Of a DNA stretch of 64,000 bases, positions 7,804-18,271 are shown in pieces (position 1 is the first letter of the stretch; every line of letters begins with the position of its first letter). The DNA comes from Parvularcula sp964219355 (GTDB lineage: Bacteria > Pseudomonadota > Alphaproteobacteria > Caulobacterales > Parvularculaceae). The stretch spans positions 1,116,001 through 1,180,000 of the forward strand of contig CAXPOZ010000001.1 in NCBI GenBank assembly GCA_964219355.1. The letters run 5' to 3'. The position numbers and the translations under genes were made by a program. The notes under the pieces were generated by a model. The model worked only from the letters and a program-made list of their open reading frames with translations, ran no database searches and was not told the origin of the DNA.

Positions 7804-8736
7804 ATGACCCGGACCCTTAAATCTGCGCTTCTCGGCGTCTCGGCTCTCGCCTTTGCGGGCGCGACAGCATTCGCGGCCGATGACGCCCCCAAAACACTGG
7901 CCGAAGCGACCGAAGGGCCCTCCAATGTCGCGATCTGGAAGACGGGCGATGAAGACACGACCGTCTATATGATGGGCACGATCCACATCCTGCACCCCGA
8001 TCTCGATTGGGAAACGGACGCGTTCGAGGCCGCCTGGGCTGAGGCGAATGCCGTCTTTTTCGAAGCGAATGTGACCTCGCCTGAGGAAGTCCAAGCCGCC
8101 AGCCCGCTGATCATGTCAGAAGGTTTTTATACGGATGGCCGGAAATTCGCCGACCTCTTTACCGCTGACCAGCTTGAAGAGCTCAACGAGGCACTCAAAG
8201 AATATGGCCTGACCGCTGAGGCGCTCGGCAATATGCGGCCGTGGTTCGCGAGCATCCAGTTGACCCAGCTCGCCATGGCGAAAGCCGGTGGCGACCCCGC
8301 CGCAGGCATTGAGATGCTGCTCGGTGCGCGGGCGAGTGAAGAAGGCAAGACTCAGCGCTATTTCGAAGGACTTGCAGAGCAGATCCAGATCATTGCCGAT
8401 GTGCCGGACGAAGTCTGGGCGAAATCGCTCATCGAAGGCGTTGATGAGCTTTCAGATGTCGAAGGCTATTTCGCCGAGATGGTCGGCCTGTGGTATGATG
8501 GGGATGCGGACGGTTTGGCTGAGTTCATGTCAGACGGCTGGGAAGAAACCCCAGAACTTGCGAGCAAGCTGCTCTATGAGCGCAATGAGAAATGGGCCGT
8601 GAAGATCGACAGACTGATTGAGGAAGAAGAAGGCACCTTCCTTGTCGCCGTCGGTGCCGGGCACCTTGCTGGCGCAAAATCGGTGCAGGATTATCTCACC
8701 CAGCACGGCCACGAAAGCGTACGGGTCAATCCGTAA
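7804..8736 (+). CDS. TraB/GumN family protein, exported
   Basis: A 310-residue protein beginning with a typical signal peptide (cleavage likely after AFA, near residue 24). The ATG at 7804 is preceded by GGAG at a good distance; an in-frame TTG upstream overlaps that site and is rejected. The TraB/GumN fold is indicated by VYMMGTIHILHPD near the start of the mature protein (GTxH motif) and by the C-terminal FLVAVGAGHLAGAKSV, which carries the second conserved histidine of this putative metalloprotease-like family. The role in this organism is unknown; it faces coaBC convergently. Confidence 0.82.
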   Translation: MTRTLKSALLGVSALAFAGATAFAADDAPKTLAEATEGPSNVAIWKTGDEDTTVYMMGTIHILHPDLDWETDAFEAAWAEANAVFFEANVTSPEEVQAASPLIMSEGFYTDGRKFADLFTADQLEELNEALKEYGLTAEALGNMRPWFASIQLTQLAMAKAGGDPAAGIEMLLGARASEEGKTQRYFEGLAEQIQIIADVPDEVWAKSLIEGVDELSDVEGYFAEMVGLWYDGDADGLAEFMSDGWEETPELASKLLYERNEKWAVKIDRLIEEEEGTFLVAVGAGHLAGAKSVQDYLTQHGHESVRVNP

Positions 8737-8743
8737 ACGTCAT

Positions 8744-9982
8744 TCACGCAAGCGCGGCTGCGATCCTTTCGGCGAGCCGCCGCGCGACTTCCTGTTTTGA
8801 CGTGAGGGTCCAGCTCTCCTGACCCTCATCAGAGAGAATGGTCACCGCATTCTCATCCCCGCCCATGATCCCGGTGCCGGGCGAGACGTCATTGGCGATG
8901 ATCCAGTCGCAGCCCTTGCGTTTGCGCTTGGCTTCGGCATGGCCAAGCACATCATCCGTCTCCGCCGCAAATCCCACGACCAGCGCTGGGCGGCGACCCA
9001 CCGGCAATTGCGCGATGGTTTTGAGAATGTCTGGATTTTCCGCGAGGGTGATCGCCGAAAGCCCGCCGCGTTCCTTCTTGATCTTGTGCGGCGTTTCGAT
9101 ATCAGGCCGGTAATCGGCAACGGCGGCGCACATAATCGCGCTGTCAGCAGGCAGGGCTTCCTCACACGCTTTCAGCATCTGTCGGGCCGTCTCGATACGG
9201 ATCGTCTTGACCCCCGGAGGAGAGGTGAGCCCCACCGGTCCGCTGACCAGTGTCACCTTCGCGCCAAGCGCGGCGCAGGCGGACGCAATCGCATAGCCCT
9301 GCTTGCCGGACGAGCGGTTCGCCAGATAACGCACGGGGTCGAGCGGTTCATGGGTCGGCCCTGCCGTCACAAGGATATGCCGCCCCGATAGCGGGCCGTC
9401 CGTTACAGGCGCCTGCGAGATTTCCCTGCCCGAAAGTGCGGCGTCGATGGCATCAACAATCGCCTCAGGCTCTGCCATCCGGCCGGGGCCATATTCGCCG
9501 CAGGCCATTTCGCCATCTTCCGGCCCGACGAACAGCGCGCCGTCGCCTTTCAGCGTCGCTATATTCCGCTGGGTCGCCGGATGCTCCCACATGCGGACAT
9601 TCATCGCCGGGGCAAAGAGGACACGTTTGTCCGTTGCCAGAAGAAGTGTCGAGGCAAGATCATCGGCGAGGCCATTGGCTGTCTTTGCCATCAGATCCGC
9701 ACTGGCCGGCGCAACGATCACGAGGTCGGCTGCGCGCGACAGCTCGATATGGCCCATCTCCGCCTCATCGGTGAGGTCGAAAAGATCCGTGTAGCACTTC
9801 TCTCCGGTCAGACCGCCGACACTCAGCGGGGTCACGAATTCCGCGCCGCCCTTTGTCAGAACACCCGTAACAGCGCAGCCGCGTGTTTTGAGCAGACGGA
9901 TCAGGAACAGGGATTTATAGGCGGCAATCCCCCCACTGATGATAAGGAGCACGCGCTTTCCCTGAAGGCTATCTGCCGTCAT
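8744..9982 (-). CDS. coaBC: Bifunctional phosphopantothenoylcysteine decarboxylase / phosphopantothenate-cysteine ligase
   Basis: A two-domain coenzyme A synthesis enzyme of 412 residues. The N-terminal flavin-dependent CoaC domain shows the active-site His (GHIEL, His78), the substrate-binding APAMNVRMWEHPATQ (Asn128) and the catalytic Cys in GEMACGEYGPGRM (Cys161). The C-terminal CoaB ligase domain begins at HILVTAGPTHEPLDPVRYLANRSSGKQGYAIA and continues through KIKKE and GFAAETDD. Its start overlaps the end of ubiB by four bases, making it the third gene of the ubiE-ubiB-coaBC operon. It supplies 4'-phosphopantetheine; coaE of the same pathway is also in this window, far away. Confidence 0.97.
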   Translation of the reverse strand: MTADSLQGKRVLLIISGGIAAYKSLFLIRLLKTRGCAVTGVLTKGGAEFVTPLSVGGLTGEKCYTDLFDLTDEAEMGHIELSRAADLVIVAPASADLMAKTANGLADDLASTLLLATDKRVLFAPAMNVRMWEHPATQRNIATLKGDGALFVGPEDGEMACGEYGPGRMAEPEAIVDAIDAALSGREISQAPVTDGPLSGRHILVTAGPTHEPLDPVRYLANRSSGKQGYAIASACAALGAKVTLVSGPVGLTSPPGVKTIRIETARQMLKACEEALPADSAIMCAAVADYRPDIETPHKIKKERGGLSAITLAENPDILKTIAQLPVGRRPALVVGFAAETDDVLGHAEAKRKRKGCDWIIANDVSPGTGIMGGDENAVTILSDEGQESWTLTSKQEVARRLAERIAAALA

Positions 9983-11499
9983 GCTGCGCTCGGCGCATCG
10001 GATTTGCGCCGCCTCCTGCCCCGCAATGCATCAGCCAGCCGGTCGACCGTATCGTCTGATAGATTGACGCCGCCATTGAGGATCTGCTCGGCAGCTTCCT
10101 CTGCCGCTGCCGCAAATTGCGGAAAAGCTTCGAGCAGATGCAGCGCCGCTTCGCCGCTTTTCTTTGCATTGCCGAGTATCGCGCGCGGGCCGACGCGGGC
10201 GGCAATATATTCCTTCACGACAGGTTCGGCCGTCTCCCACAGATTGATCTGGGGATCGAGAATACGTGAGACGCCTTCGACCACGACCATCGTCCGTTGA
10301 AGGAGCACCAGCTCGGGCCGCAAATGCATGTCAAAAACGTCAGTCACGTCAAAGAGCTGCTGGAGGACGCGAGACATGTCCATCTTTTCCGCCGTGCGGC
10401 CAAAGATCGGCTCGCCGACTGCGCGCAGGGCGGTGGCGAACGCTTCCATATTATAATGGGCGGGCACATAGCCCGCATCGAAATGCGCCTTGGCTGCGGC
10501 CCGGTAATCGCGCCGAATGAATCCATAGATGATTTCGGCAAAGACCCGGCGGGCCTCTTCATCAAGCCGCCCCATGATCCCGAAATCGATCAGCACAAGG
10601 CGGGATTTCTCATCGATCAGGAGATTGCCCTGGTGCATGTCGGCATGGAAGAAACCATGCTCGAGCGCTTGCGTCAGGAAAGTCTGGAGGACCAGCCTCG
10701 CCAGCGCCGGGCGGTCAATCCCCCGCGCATCGAGCGCTGCCGTATCCGATACTGGCGTTCCATTGATCCATTCAATAGTCAGGACACGGCGCGCGGAGAG
10801 ATCCCAGATCACATCCGGCACCCGGATCTCCGGCGTCTCGCGCAGATTTTCCATCAGCTCTGAGGCTGACCCCGCCTCGATCCTGAGATCGAGTTCGACC
10901 TCTGCCGCCTCCGATAATGTGCGGATGAATTTGATCGGCTCCATCCGGCGGACGGTCTTGAAGAATTTCTCAAGCAGCCTTGCGCCGAGGAGGAACGCCC
11001 GAAAATCCTGCCGCGCCTTCTGTTCGATCCGGGGGCGGAGAACCTTGACAGCAACCTCTCCGCCATCTTTCAGCCGCGCGCGGTGGACCTGCGCGACGGA
11101 AGCCGCCGCGATAGGCTCAGAGAACTCAGCGAAAATCTCTTCAACGGGACGCCCCAGGGCGCGGGCAATCTCTGCCTTTGCCTGATCCGTCGGGAAGGGC
11201 GGCATCCGGTCCTGGAGCGTGCCCAGATCATTCGCCATCTCAAAGCCGACAATGTCGGGACGGGTGGCCAAGAGCTGGCCGAATTTGACGTAAGCCGGGC
11301 CCTGCCCCGCCAGCGCTTTTGCGAGCCGCTCACCGGGCCGAAGGCCCTTGCTCCGCGCGCCGATGCGCGAGACGCGCCCGAGCAGGCGAACGGGCGCCGG
11401 CAGAAGATGCGCAAATTCACGCGGGATCAACGCATCGTGGCGGGAGAGAACCCAGCCCGCGCGGATAAGCCGCCGCAAATTGCTTAGTGTCCGGAACAT
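9979..11499 (-). CDS. ubiB: Ubiquinone biosynthesis protein UbiB (ABC1/ADCK kinase-like)
   Basis: A 506-residue atypical kinase required for ubiquinone synthesis. The KxGQ motif (VKFGQLLATRPD, about residues 71-82), the alanine-rich nucleotide loop (AAASVAQVHRA) with the VAIK-like lysine in EVAVKVLRP, the catalytic HADMHQGNLL and the metal-binding DFGIMGRL are all present. The start gives MFRTLSNLRRLIRAG, four bases after the ubiE stop; a longer start would overlap ubiE. A hydrophobic C-terminal membrane anchor typical of UbiB is not obvious here, because the protein ends in a basic tail (RGRRRRKSDAPSAA). Confidence 0.93.
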   Translation of the reverse strand: MFRTLSNLRRLIRAGWVLSRHDALIPREFAHLLPAPVRLLGRVSRIGARSKGLRPGERLAKALAGQGPAYVKFGQLLATRPDIVGFEMANDLGTLQDRMPPFPTDQAKAEIARALGRPVEEIFAEFSEPIAAASVAQVHRARLKDGGEVAVKVLRPRIEQKARQDFRAFLLGARLLEKFFKTVRRMEPIKFIRTLSEAAEVELDLRIEAGSASELMENLRETPEIRVPDVIWDLSARRVLTIEWINGTPVSDTAALDARGIDRPALARLVLQTFLTQALEHGFFHADMHQGNLLIDEKSRLVLIDFGIMGRLDEEARRVFAEIIYGFIRRDYRAAAKAHFDAGYVPAHYNMEAFATALRAVGEPIFGRTAEKMDMSRVLQQLFDVTDVFDMHLRPELVLLQRTMVVVEGVSRILDPQINLWETAEPVVKEYIAARVGPRAILGNAKKSGEAALHLLEAFPQFAAAAEEAAEQILNGGVNLSDDTVDRLADALRGRRRRKSDAPSAA

Positions 11500-11503
11500 C
11501 GCG

Positions 11504-12271
11504 TCAGATCTTCCACCCTGAATGAATGGCCACAACCCCGGCGGTCAAATTCTCGACATTGACGCGGGAGAAACCCGCCGCCTGCACCTCTGCCGCGAAC
11601 GCTTCCTGCGGCGGAAAGCGGCGAATGCTTTCGATCAGATATTTGTAACTGTCTGCATCCCCCGCAACGGCGCCACCGAGCCGCGGGATCACCGCATCGG
11701 AATAGGTATTATAGGCGGCCTCAATCAGCGGCGTGATGGGCCGCGAGAATTCAAGGCAGGCAAACCGCCCGCCCCTTTTCAGAACACGGAACGCTTCTTT
11801 GAGCGCCCGGTCGCGATAGGTGACATTCCGGATACCAAAACCGATCGTATAGGTATCAACAGACGCATCGGGCAGCGGCAGCGCCTCGGCATCACCGCAG
11901 ACACGGGTCACGCTTTCGGTGAGGCCTTCTTCCTCGTCCCGGCCCTGCCCGGCCTCGAGCATCGCGTGATTGACGTCGATGATGAAGGCACTCGCCTCAT
12001 TGCGCCCGCGTGCCGGCCGCATGCCCGCCCGGCGGATGAAGCCATGAGCGATATCGCCCGTGCCGCCCGCGACATCGGCGAGGGTCTGTCCCGGTTGGGG
12101 GTTTAACCGGTCGAGCAGGACATCCTTCCATACCCGGTGCAGCCCGCCCGACATCAGGTCATTCATCAGATCGTAATGCGGCGCGACCGATCCAAAGACG
12201 GCCCGCACCAGTCCGCCCTTTTCCTCGGGCGCGACATCACGATCCCCAAAACTGACGGTCTCCATGGGCAT
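11504..12271 (-). CDS. ubiE: Demethylmenaquinone/ubiquinone C-methyltransferase UbiE
   Basis: A SAM-dependent methyltransferase of 255 residues for the ubiquinone ring C-methylation. The start at MPMETVSFGD is preceded by AAGGCGAG; the reading frame extends a further 46 codons but has no conserved sequence there. Motifs are FGSVAPHYDLMNDLMSGGLHRVWKD near the N-terminus (UbiE-specific), the SAM-binding LADVAGGTGDIA (about 60-71), and TIGFGIRNVTYRDRALKEAFRVLKRGGR later. It heads the minus-strand operon with ubiB and coaBC and is divergent from ihfB across a 185-base gap. Confidence 0.95.
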   Translation of the reverse strand: MPMETVSFGDRDVAPEEKGGLVRAVFGSVAPHYDLMNDLMSGGLHRVWKDVLLDRLNPQPGQTLADVAGGTGDIAHGFIRRAGMRPARGRNEASAFIIDVNHAMLEAGQGRDEEEGLTESVTRVCGDAEALPLPDASVDTYTIGFGIRNVTYRDRALKEAFRVLKRGGRFACLEFSRPITPLIEAAYNTYSDAVIPRLGGAVAGDADSYKYLIESIRRFPPQEAFAAEVQAAGFSRVNVENLTAGVVAIHSGWKI

Positions 12272-12314
12272 GCTCGCCTTTATGCAAATATCAGGCGGTA
12301 TGTGGACCATGCAT

Positions 12315-12362
12315 GCCACAGGGGCAATCGCGTCATTTTCGCAAATTGTTGTTGCCTCTGGC
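12315..12362. repeat. Imperfect inverted repeat between ubiE and ihfB
   Basis: In the divergent gap the arm GCCACAGGGGCAA (12315-12327) pairs with TTGCCTCTGGC (12352-12362), leaving one G-T pair and two unpaired bases. The 24-base spacer contains a second short pairing (TCGCG / CGCAAA region, weak). It is positioned to act as an operator or RNA hairpin for either promoter. Nothing else identifies it. Confidence 0.3.
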
Positions 12363-12456
12363 ATTTTAACCTTACTCGATATACACATAAGGCTGTGGGG
12401 CACGCGCAAAGGGCAAAAATTGCGTGTGTTGATATTGAGGCAATGGGGAGCGAGGC

Positions 12457-12762
12457 GTGATTAAATCAGAGCTCGTACAGGTGCTTGCGGCCGAGAATCC
12501 GCATCTTTTCGTCAAGGATGTCGAGAAAATCGTCGGCGCCATTTTCGACCATATCTCAACTGCGCTGGCCGAGGGCGACCGTGTTGAGCTGCGCGGATTT
12601 GGCGCTTTTTCGGTGAAACATCGCGAAGCGCGCGTGGGCCGCAATCCGCGGACCGGCGATCCTGTCGAGATCGAGGAGAAATGGACGCCTTTCTTCAAGG
12701 CCGGCAAGGAAATGCGCGAGCGCCTGAACCAGGAAGACGTCGCCCTCGCCGCGGCGGAATAA
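12457..12762 (+). CDS. ihfB: Integration host factor beta subunit
   Basis: A 101-residue DNA-bending protein of the HU/IHF family. It begins MIKSELVQVLAAENPH from a GTG start with GGGGAG six bases upstream. The beta-arm sequence REARVGRNPRTGDPVEIEEKWTPFFKAGKEMRERLN is the IhfB type rather than HU, including the EKWxPFFKAGK ending. It pairs with IhfA, which is not in this window, to bend DNA at origins, promoters and recombination sites. It is the first gene of a long plus-strand run. Its own promoter must lie in the 185-base gap shared with ubiE. Confidence 0.95.
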   Translation: MIKSELVQVLAAENPHLFVKDVEKIVGAIFDHISTALAEGDRVELRGFGAFSVKHREARVGRNPRTGDPVEIEEKWTPFFKAGKEMRERLNQEDVALAAAE

Positions 12763-12813
12763 CACCTGCTTCGCCACTGGCCGTGAGCCGCGAAAAGCCC
12801 TATTTCTGGCGGC

Positions 12814-13149
12814 ATGCGTAAACTGCTCGCCTATTTCCTTTTCTTCGTCTTCGGGCTGTTGCTGGTCGTCTTTTTCGTCGCCAATCGTCAGATGGTGCGG
12901 ATCAGCCTCGACCCGACAAGCCTTGAGAACCCGGCGCTTGCGACCCCGGCCATTCCGCTCTGGGCGGCGCTCATCGCCTGCCTCATTGTCGGCTTCCTCC
13001 TCGGCGCCTTTGGCATGTGGCTGAGCGCAGGCTCCCTGCGCCGCAAGGCAAAGGACAGAAAGCGCGAGATCCGCCGCCTTGAGGGCGAGCTGACGCTCGC
13101 TGCAGGCGATACGCCAAAGAAGTCGCGCCTGCTCTCGCTGCGACGCTAG
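12814..13149 (+). CDS. LapA-domain (DUF1049) membrane protein
   Basis: A 111-residue inner-membrane protein with two membrane segments (about residues 5-24 and 49-73) separated by a short periplasmic loop containing ANRQMVRISLDP, the hallmark of the LapA/DUF1049 domain. The C-terminal third is a charged cytosolic helix (RRKAKDRKREIRRLEGEL). In enterobacteria LapA helps control LpxC degradation and hence lipopolysaccharide amount. In alphaproteobacteria it commonly sits between ihfB and trpF, as here, with gaps of 51 and 10 bases. Confidence 0.85.
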   Translation: MRKLLAYFLFFVFGLLLVVFFVANRQMVRISLDPTSLENPALATPAIPLWAALIACLIVGFLLGAFGMWLSAGSLRRKAKDRKREIRRLEGELTLAAGDTPKKSRLLSLRR

Positions 13150-13159
13150 TCCTATTCCC

Positions 13160-13831
13160 ATGCAATACCGTTTCGATATCAAAATATGTGGTCTGACGAC
13201 CCAGGACGCCGTCGAGGCCGCCATTGACGCCGGGGCCACGATGATCGGGTTTGTTTTCGCCAGCGTCTCCCCGCGCTATGTCACGCCGGAGAAAGCCGCC
13301 GACCTCGCCGAGCTGGCGCGGGGGAAAGCGCAAATCGTCGGGCTGTTTGCGGATCAGGGCGCGGAAGAGATCAGCGCCATCAGGGACAGTGTCGGGCTCG
13401 ATATCGTCCAGATCCATGGCCGGGAGAGCCGGGCGGAACGGTTTGAGCTGGTCCGCGCCTTCCCCGATTGCATGCTGGCAAAAGGCATCTGGCAGGAAAG
13501 CGACCTGCCGGGCGAGGATGATCCCGCCCCCGGTAGCTGGATTTTCGATGCCCTCCCGCCCGACGGCTATAAGCGTCAGGGTGGGCACGGCATGCCCTTC
13601 GACTGGTCGGCGCTCAAGGCCTATCGCGGCGAGACGCCCTTCATCCTTGCGGGCGGGCTGACCCCGGCGAATGTCGCGGACGCCATCCGCGCCTGTGACA
13701 TGTTCCCGGCCTTCTCGGGCGTCGATGTCTCCTCCGGTGTCGAACGATCCAGAGGCGTTAAAGACCCCAAGAGAATTGCCGCATTTGTCGAAGCGGCTCT
13801 TGCTGCTAGGGCCGCGCTTCGCACCTCTTGA
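13160..13831 (+). CDS. trpF: Phosphoribosylanthranilate isomerase
   Basis: Catalyses the Amadori rearrangement of phosphoribosylanthranilate in tryptophan synthesis. It is a 223-residue TIM barrel with the catalytic cysteine in KICGL (Cys10), the general acid Asp in WIFDA (Asp130), the phosphate-binding LAGGLTPANV (about 163-172) and the closing SGVDVSSGVE (about 186-195). It is followed by trpB after 15 bases and trpA, giving the trpFBA order usual in alphaproteobacteria; trpE, trpG, trpD and trpC are not in the window. Confidence 0.96.
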   Translation: MQYRFDIKICGLTTQDAVEAAIDAGATMIGFVFASVSPRYVTPEKAADLAELARGKAQIVGLFADQGAEEISAIRDSVGLDIVQIHGRESRAERFELVRAFPDCMLAKGIWQESDLPGEDDPAPGSWIFDALPPDGYKRQGGHGMPFDWSALKAYRGETPFILAGGLTPANVADAIRACDMFPAFSGVDVSSGVERSRGVKDPKRIAAFVEAALAARAALRTS

Positions 13832-13846
13832 GAGAAAGCCCGCCAG

Positions 13847-15100
<1,254 letters not shown>

Positions 15101-15138
15101 GGCTTGCCCCCGCCCGCCATTTTCGCCACACGCCGCCA

Positions 15139-15960
15139 ATGTCCCGACTGACCGCCACCTTTGAGAAGCTGAAAGCCGAGAACCGCGCCGGGTTCGTCCC
15201 CTTTGTCATGGGCGGCGATCCGGGGTTTGACGCCTCGCTAGAGCTGCTCCGTGCCCTACCCGGCGCAGGCGCCGACATTATCGAGATTGGCGTGCCCTTC
15301 ACCGACCCGATGGCGGATGGACCTGCGATCCAACTGGCCGGCCAGCGCGCCCTTGATGCGGGCCAGACCCTGCCCAAGACGCTTGATCTGGTGAGATCGT
15401 TTCGAGAGCGGGACAATGAGACGCCGCTGGTCCTGATGGGCTATTACAACCCTTTCTATTCCTATGGGCCGGAGCGCTTTGTGAAAGACGCGCATGACGC
15501 CGGGGTAGACGGTCTGATCATCGTCGATCTGCCGCCCGAGGAAGATGCCGAGATGTGCCTGCCGGCCCGCGCCGCAGGGCTCGATTTCATCCGGCTAGCG
15601 ACCCCGACCACGGATGATGAGCGCCTGCCCGCCGTCCTGAAAAACTCGTCCGGCTTCGTCTATTACGTCTCTGTCGCCGGAATCACCGGCGCGAAGACCG
15701 GCGCGGCGGCCGCTGTTTCCGGCGCCGTTGAACGCCTTCAGAAGGCGAGCTCTTTACCTGTCGCCGTTGGTTTCGGTATCAAGACAGAAGAACGTGCCGC
15801 TGAGATTGCCCGTGAGGCTGACGCCGTTGTCGTGGGCTCCGCCCTTGTCGACACGCTCGCCAAGGGGCTCGAAAAAGGTCACGATCACGCGATTAAACAA
15901 ACCGTGAGTTTGGCTGAAGGGCTATCTCGCGCTATCAAAACCGCAAGAAAATCTGGGTAA
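15139..15960 (+). CDS. trpA: Tryptophan synthase alpha chain
   Basis: Cleaves indole-3-glycerol phosphate to indole, which passes to TrpB. The 273-residue barrel shows the catalytic Glu49 in IIEIGVPFTDPMADGP and Asp60 in the same motif, at the same numbers as in the E. coli enzyme. The phosphate-binding loops YYVSVAGITGAK and AVGFGIKT follow. It sits nine bases before accD, the arrangement trpA-accD-folC being common in alphaproteobacteria. Confidence 0.98.
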   Translation: MSRLTATFEKLKAENRAGFVPFVMGGDPGFDASLELLRALPGAGADIIEIGVPFTDPMADGPAIQLAGQRALDAGQTLPKTLDLVRSFRERDNETPLVLMGYYNPFYSYGPERFVKDAHDAGVDGLIIVDLPPEEDAEMCLPARAAGLDFIRLATPTTDDERLPAVLKNSSGFVYYVSVAGITGAKTGAAAAVSGAVERLQKASSLPVAVGFGIKTEERAAEIAREADAVVVGSALVDTLAKGLEKGHDHAIKQTVSLAEGLSRAIKTARKSG

Positions 15961-15969
15961 TAGATCGAA

Positions 15970-16938
15970 ATGAACTGGCTGTCCGACATCACCCCGCCCG
16001 GCATCAAGAAGATCTTTCGTCAGCGAGACGACAGAGGCGACACCCTCTGGTCGCGATGCCCGAATTGTGCGGAGATGACCTTCCTCAAGGATCTGGAGGC
16101 AGCGCTTCAGGTGTGCCCGACATGCGATCATCACCAGCGGATCAGCCCGACCGAACGCCTCGCCGCGCTTTTTGACGACGGCAAATGGGATCAGGTCGAG
16201 CTGCCGGACGTCCATGAGGACCCGTTGAAATTCCGCGACACCAAGAAATATGCTGACCGTCTGCGCGACAGCCGCAAAAAGACCGGCGAGAAAGACGCCC
16301 TCGTCATTGCGCGCGGCACGCTCGACCAGCTCCGGCTTGTCGCCGCCGTGCAGGATTTCGGCTTCATGGGCGGCTCCATGGGCATGGCGCTGGGTGAAGG
16401 CATCATCAAAGCCGCCGAGACTGCGATCAAAGACAAGGCGCCGCTGGTGCTGTTTGCCGCTTCGGGCGGTGCGCGGATGCAGGAAGGGATCCTGTCCCTG
16501 ATGCAGATGCCGCGCACGACGATTGCAGTGCAGATGCTGCGCGATGCGGGCCTGCCCTATATCGTTGTTCTGACCCACCCGACGACGGGCGGGGTCACCG
16601 CTTCCTATGCCATGCTGGGCGATGTGCATCTGGCCGAGCCCGGCGCGCTGATCGGCTTTGCAGGTCCCCGCGTCATTGAGCAGACGATCCGCGAAAAACT
16701 GCCCGAAGGCTTTCAGCGCGCGGAATATCTGCTTGAGAAAGGCATGGTCGATCAGGTCGTCCATCGCCATGCGATGCGCGAAACGCTTTCCTCTCTCCTT
16801 CGTGTCCTGATGAAACAGGGCGTGAAGAAGACCGTTGCCGCCCCTGTCGTTGAGATTGCCGAGGAAAAGGCACCTGAACAGGCAAGCCTGCCGGCGCCGG
16901 CCCCTGAGGAAGAAGAGCTTCCCAAAGCTGCCGAGTGA
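15970..16938 (+). CDS. accD: Acetyl-CoA carboxylase carboxyltransferase beta subunit
   Basis: Forms with AccA the carboxyltransferase of fatty-acid synthesis. The N-terminal four-cysteine zinc ribbon is clear (Cys30, Cys33, Cys49, Cys52 in SRCPNC and VCPTC), followed by the crotonase-fold core (GFMGGSMGMALGEGI, ASGGARMQEGILSLMQM, GGVTASYAMLGD, GFAGPRVIEQTIREKLPEGFQ). The last 40 residues form an acidic and proline-rich tail (PAPAPEEEELPKAAE) beyond the conserved core. The stop codon is one base before the folC start. Confidence 0.97.
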   Translation: MNWLSDITPPGIKKIFRQRDDRGDTLWSRCPNCAEMTFLKDLEAALQVCPTCDHHQRISPTERLAALFDDGKWDQVELPDVHEDPLKFRDTKKYADRLRDSRKKTGEKDALVIARGTLDQLRLVAAVQDFGFMGGSMGMALGEGIIKAAETAIKDKAPLVLFAASGGARMQEGILSLMQMPRTTIAVQMLRDAGLPYIVVLTHPTTGGVTASYAMLGDVHLAEPGALIGFAGPRVIEQTIREKLPEGFQRAEYLLEKGMVDQVVHRHAMRETLSSLLRVLMKQGVKKTVAAPVVEIAEEKAPEQASLPAPAPEEEELPKAAE

Positions 16939-16939
16939 G

Positions 16940-18271
16940 ATGATCCCACAGACTGCCGCCCAGGCGGCCATTCAATCCATTCTCGATGGCTTCGCCGAGC
17001 GGAGCCTCGCCGAAATCGTGCTCGGTCTCGACCGGATTACGCAAGCGCTCGACCGGCTGGGTAATCCGCATGAGAAGCTGCCGCCCGTCATCCATATCGC
17101 TGGGACAAACGGGAAGGGCTCGACCTGCGCCTATATCCGCTCGATCCTCGCGGCTGGTGGGCTGAAGGTTCATGGATTTACCTCCCCGCATCTGGTCCGC
17201 TTTAACGAGCGTATCGTGCTGGCCGGTGAAGAGATCGGCGATGAGCAGCTCGCCAGCGTGCTTGGCCGGTGTGAATCGGCCGCCGGCGACCTGCCGCTCA
17301 GCTATTTCGAAGCCGTAACGGCAGCGGCGTTCCTCGCCTTTGCCGAGACACCCGGCGATGTCGTCGTGCTCGAGACCGGCCTTGGCGGGCGGCTCGATGC
17401 GACCAATGTGATCGAGCATCCGCGCGCCGCCGTGATCACCCCCATCGCGCTCGACCACCAATCCTGGCTGGGGGAAACCCTGCCCGAGATTGCAGGCGAG
17501 AAGGCCGGGATCCTCAAATCCGGGGCCGCCTTCGTCACCGGCCAGCAGCGCGCCGGCGCGCTCGAAACCCTCAAATCGAAGGCCCTCGCCATCGGCGCCA
17601 ATCCGCATGTCTATAATGAGGACTGGAGTTACCGGCAGGAGAGCGGGCGGCTCGTCTATGAGGATGAGAACGGCCTTTGCGATCTCAGCCTGCCGAGGCT
17701 CGCGGGCAATCACCAGATCGACAATGCCGCCCTCGCCGTTGCTGCCGTGAAGGCCGCCGGCCTGGCCCCCAGCGAAGACGCGATCTCCGAAGGGATCGAA
17801 AAAGCCCACTGGCCCGCCCGGATGCAGCGCCTGACCGAAGGCCCGCTCGTGCACATGGTCGAGCGCCATACAGGCGACCCCGGCGAGATCTGGCTTGATG
17901 GCGGTCATAATCCGCATGCGGCGCAGGCCCTCGCCCGTACGCTGGCCGACCTTGAAGAGCGCAGCCCCAAGCCCGTGATCCTGATCTGCGGGATGCAGGC
18001 GAACAAGGATGCGCACGGCTTCTTCCATGCTTTCGAGGATCTCGTCTCAACCGTCCTGACCGTGAAATCGCCGACTAATAATTCCTATGATGCCGAGGAT
18101 CTTGCCCGTATCGCGCAGGATGCCGGCGTCCCGGCCGAGGCGATGGAAAGCGTGACGGCAGCCGTCGAACAGGCCATGAGGGATACCGGACGCTCCGGCG
18201 AGGGGATGCCGCGAATCCTGATCTGCGGCTCGCTCTACCTCGCTGGTCATATTCTGGAGGACCATAAATGA
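16940..18271 (+). CDS. folC: Folylpolyglutamate synthase / dihydrofolate synthase
   Basis: Adds glutamate to folates and, as a bifunctional enzyme, makes dihydrofolate from dihydropteroate. The chosen start gives a 443-residue protein beginning just after the accD stop; a longer in-frame start would run far into accD. The ATP loop HIAGTNGKGST (about residues 52-62), the omega-loop region FTSPHLVRFNERI, the ETGLGGRLDATNV segment and the ligase motif WLDGGHNPHAA are all present. It overlaps dut by four bases. Confidence 0.96.
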   Translation: MIPQTAAQAAIQSILDGFAERSLAEIVLGLDRITQALDRLGNPHEKLPPVIHIAGTNGKGSTCAYIRSILAAGGLKVHGFTSPHLVRFNERIVLAGEEIGDEQLASVLGRCESAAGDLPLSYFEAVTAAAFLAFAETPGDVVVLETGLGGRLDATNVIEHPRAAVITPIALDHQSWLGETLPEIAGEKAGILKSGAAFVTGQQRAGALETLKSKALAIGANPHVYNEDWSYRQESGRLVYEDENGLCDLSLPRLAGNHQIDNAALAVAAVKAAGLAPSEDAISEGIEKAHWPARMQRLTEGPLVHMVERHTGDPGEIWLDGGHNPHAAQALARTLADLEERSPKPVILICGMQANKDAHGFFHAFEDLVSTVLTVKSPTNNSYDAEDLARIAQDAGVPAEAMESVTAAVEQAMRDTGRSGEGMPRILICGSLYLAGHILEDHK

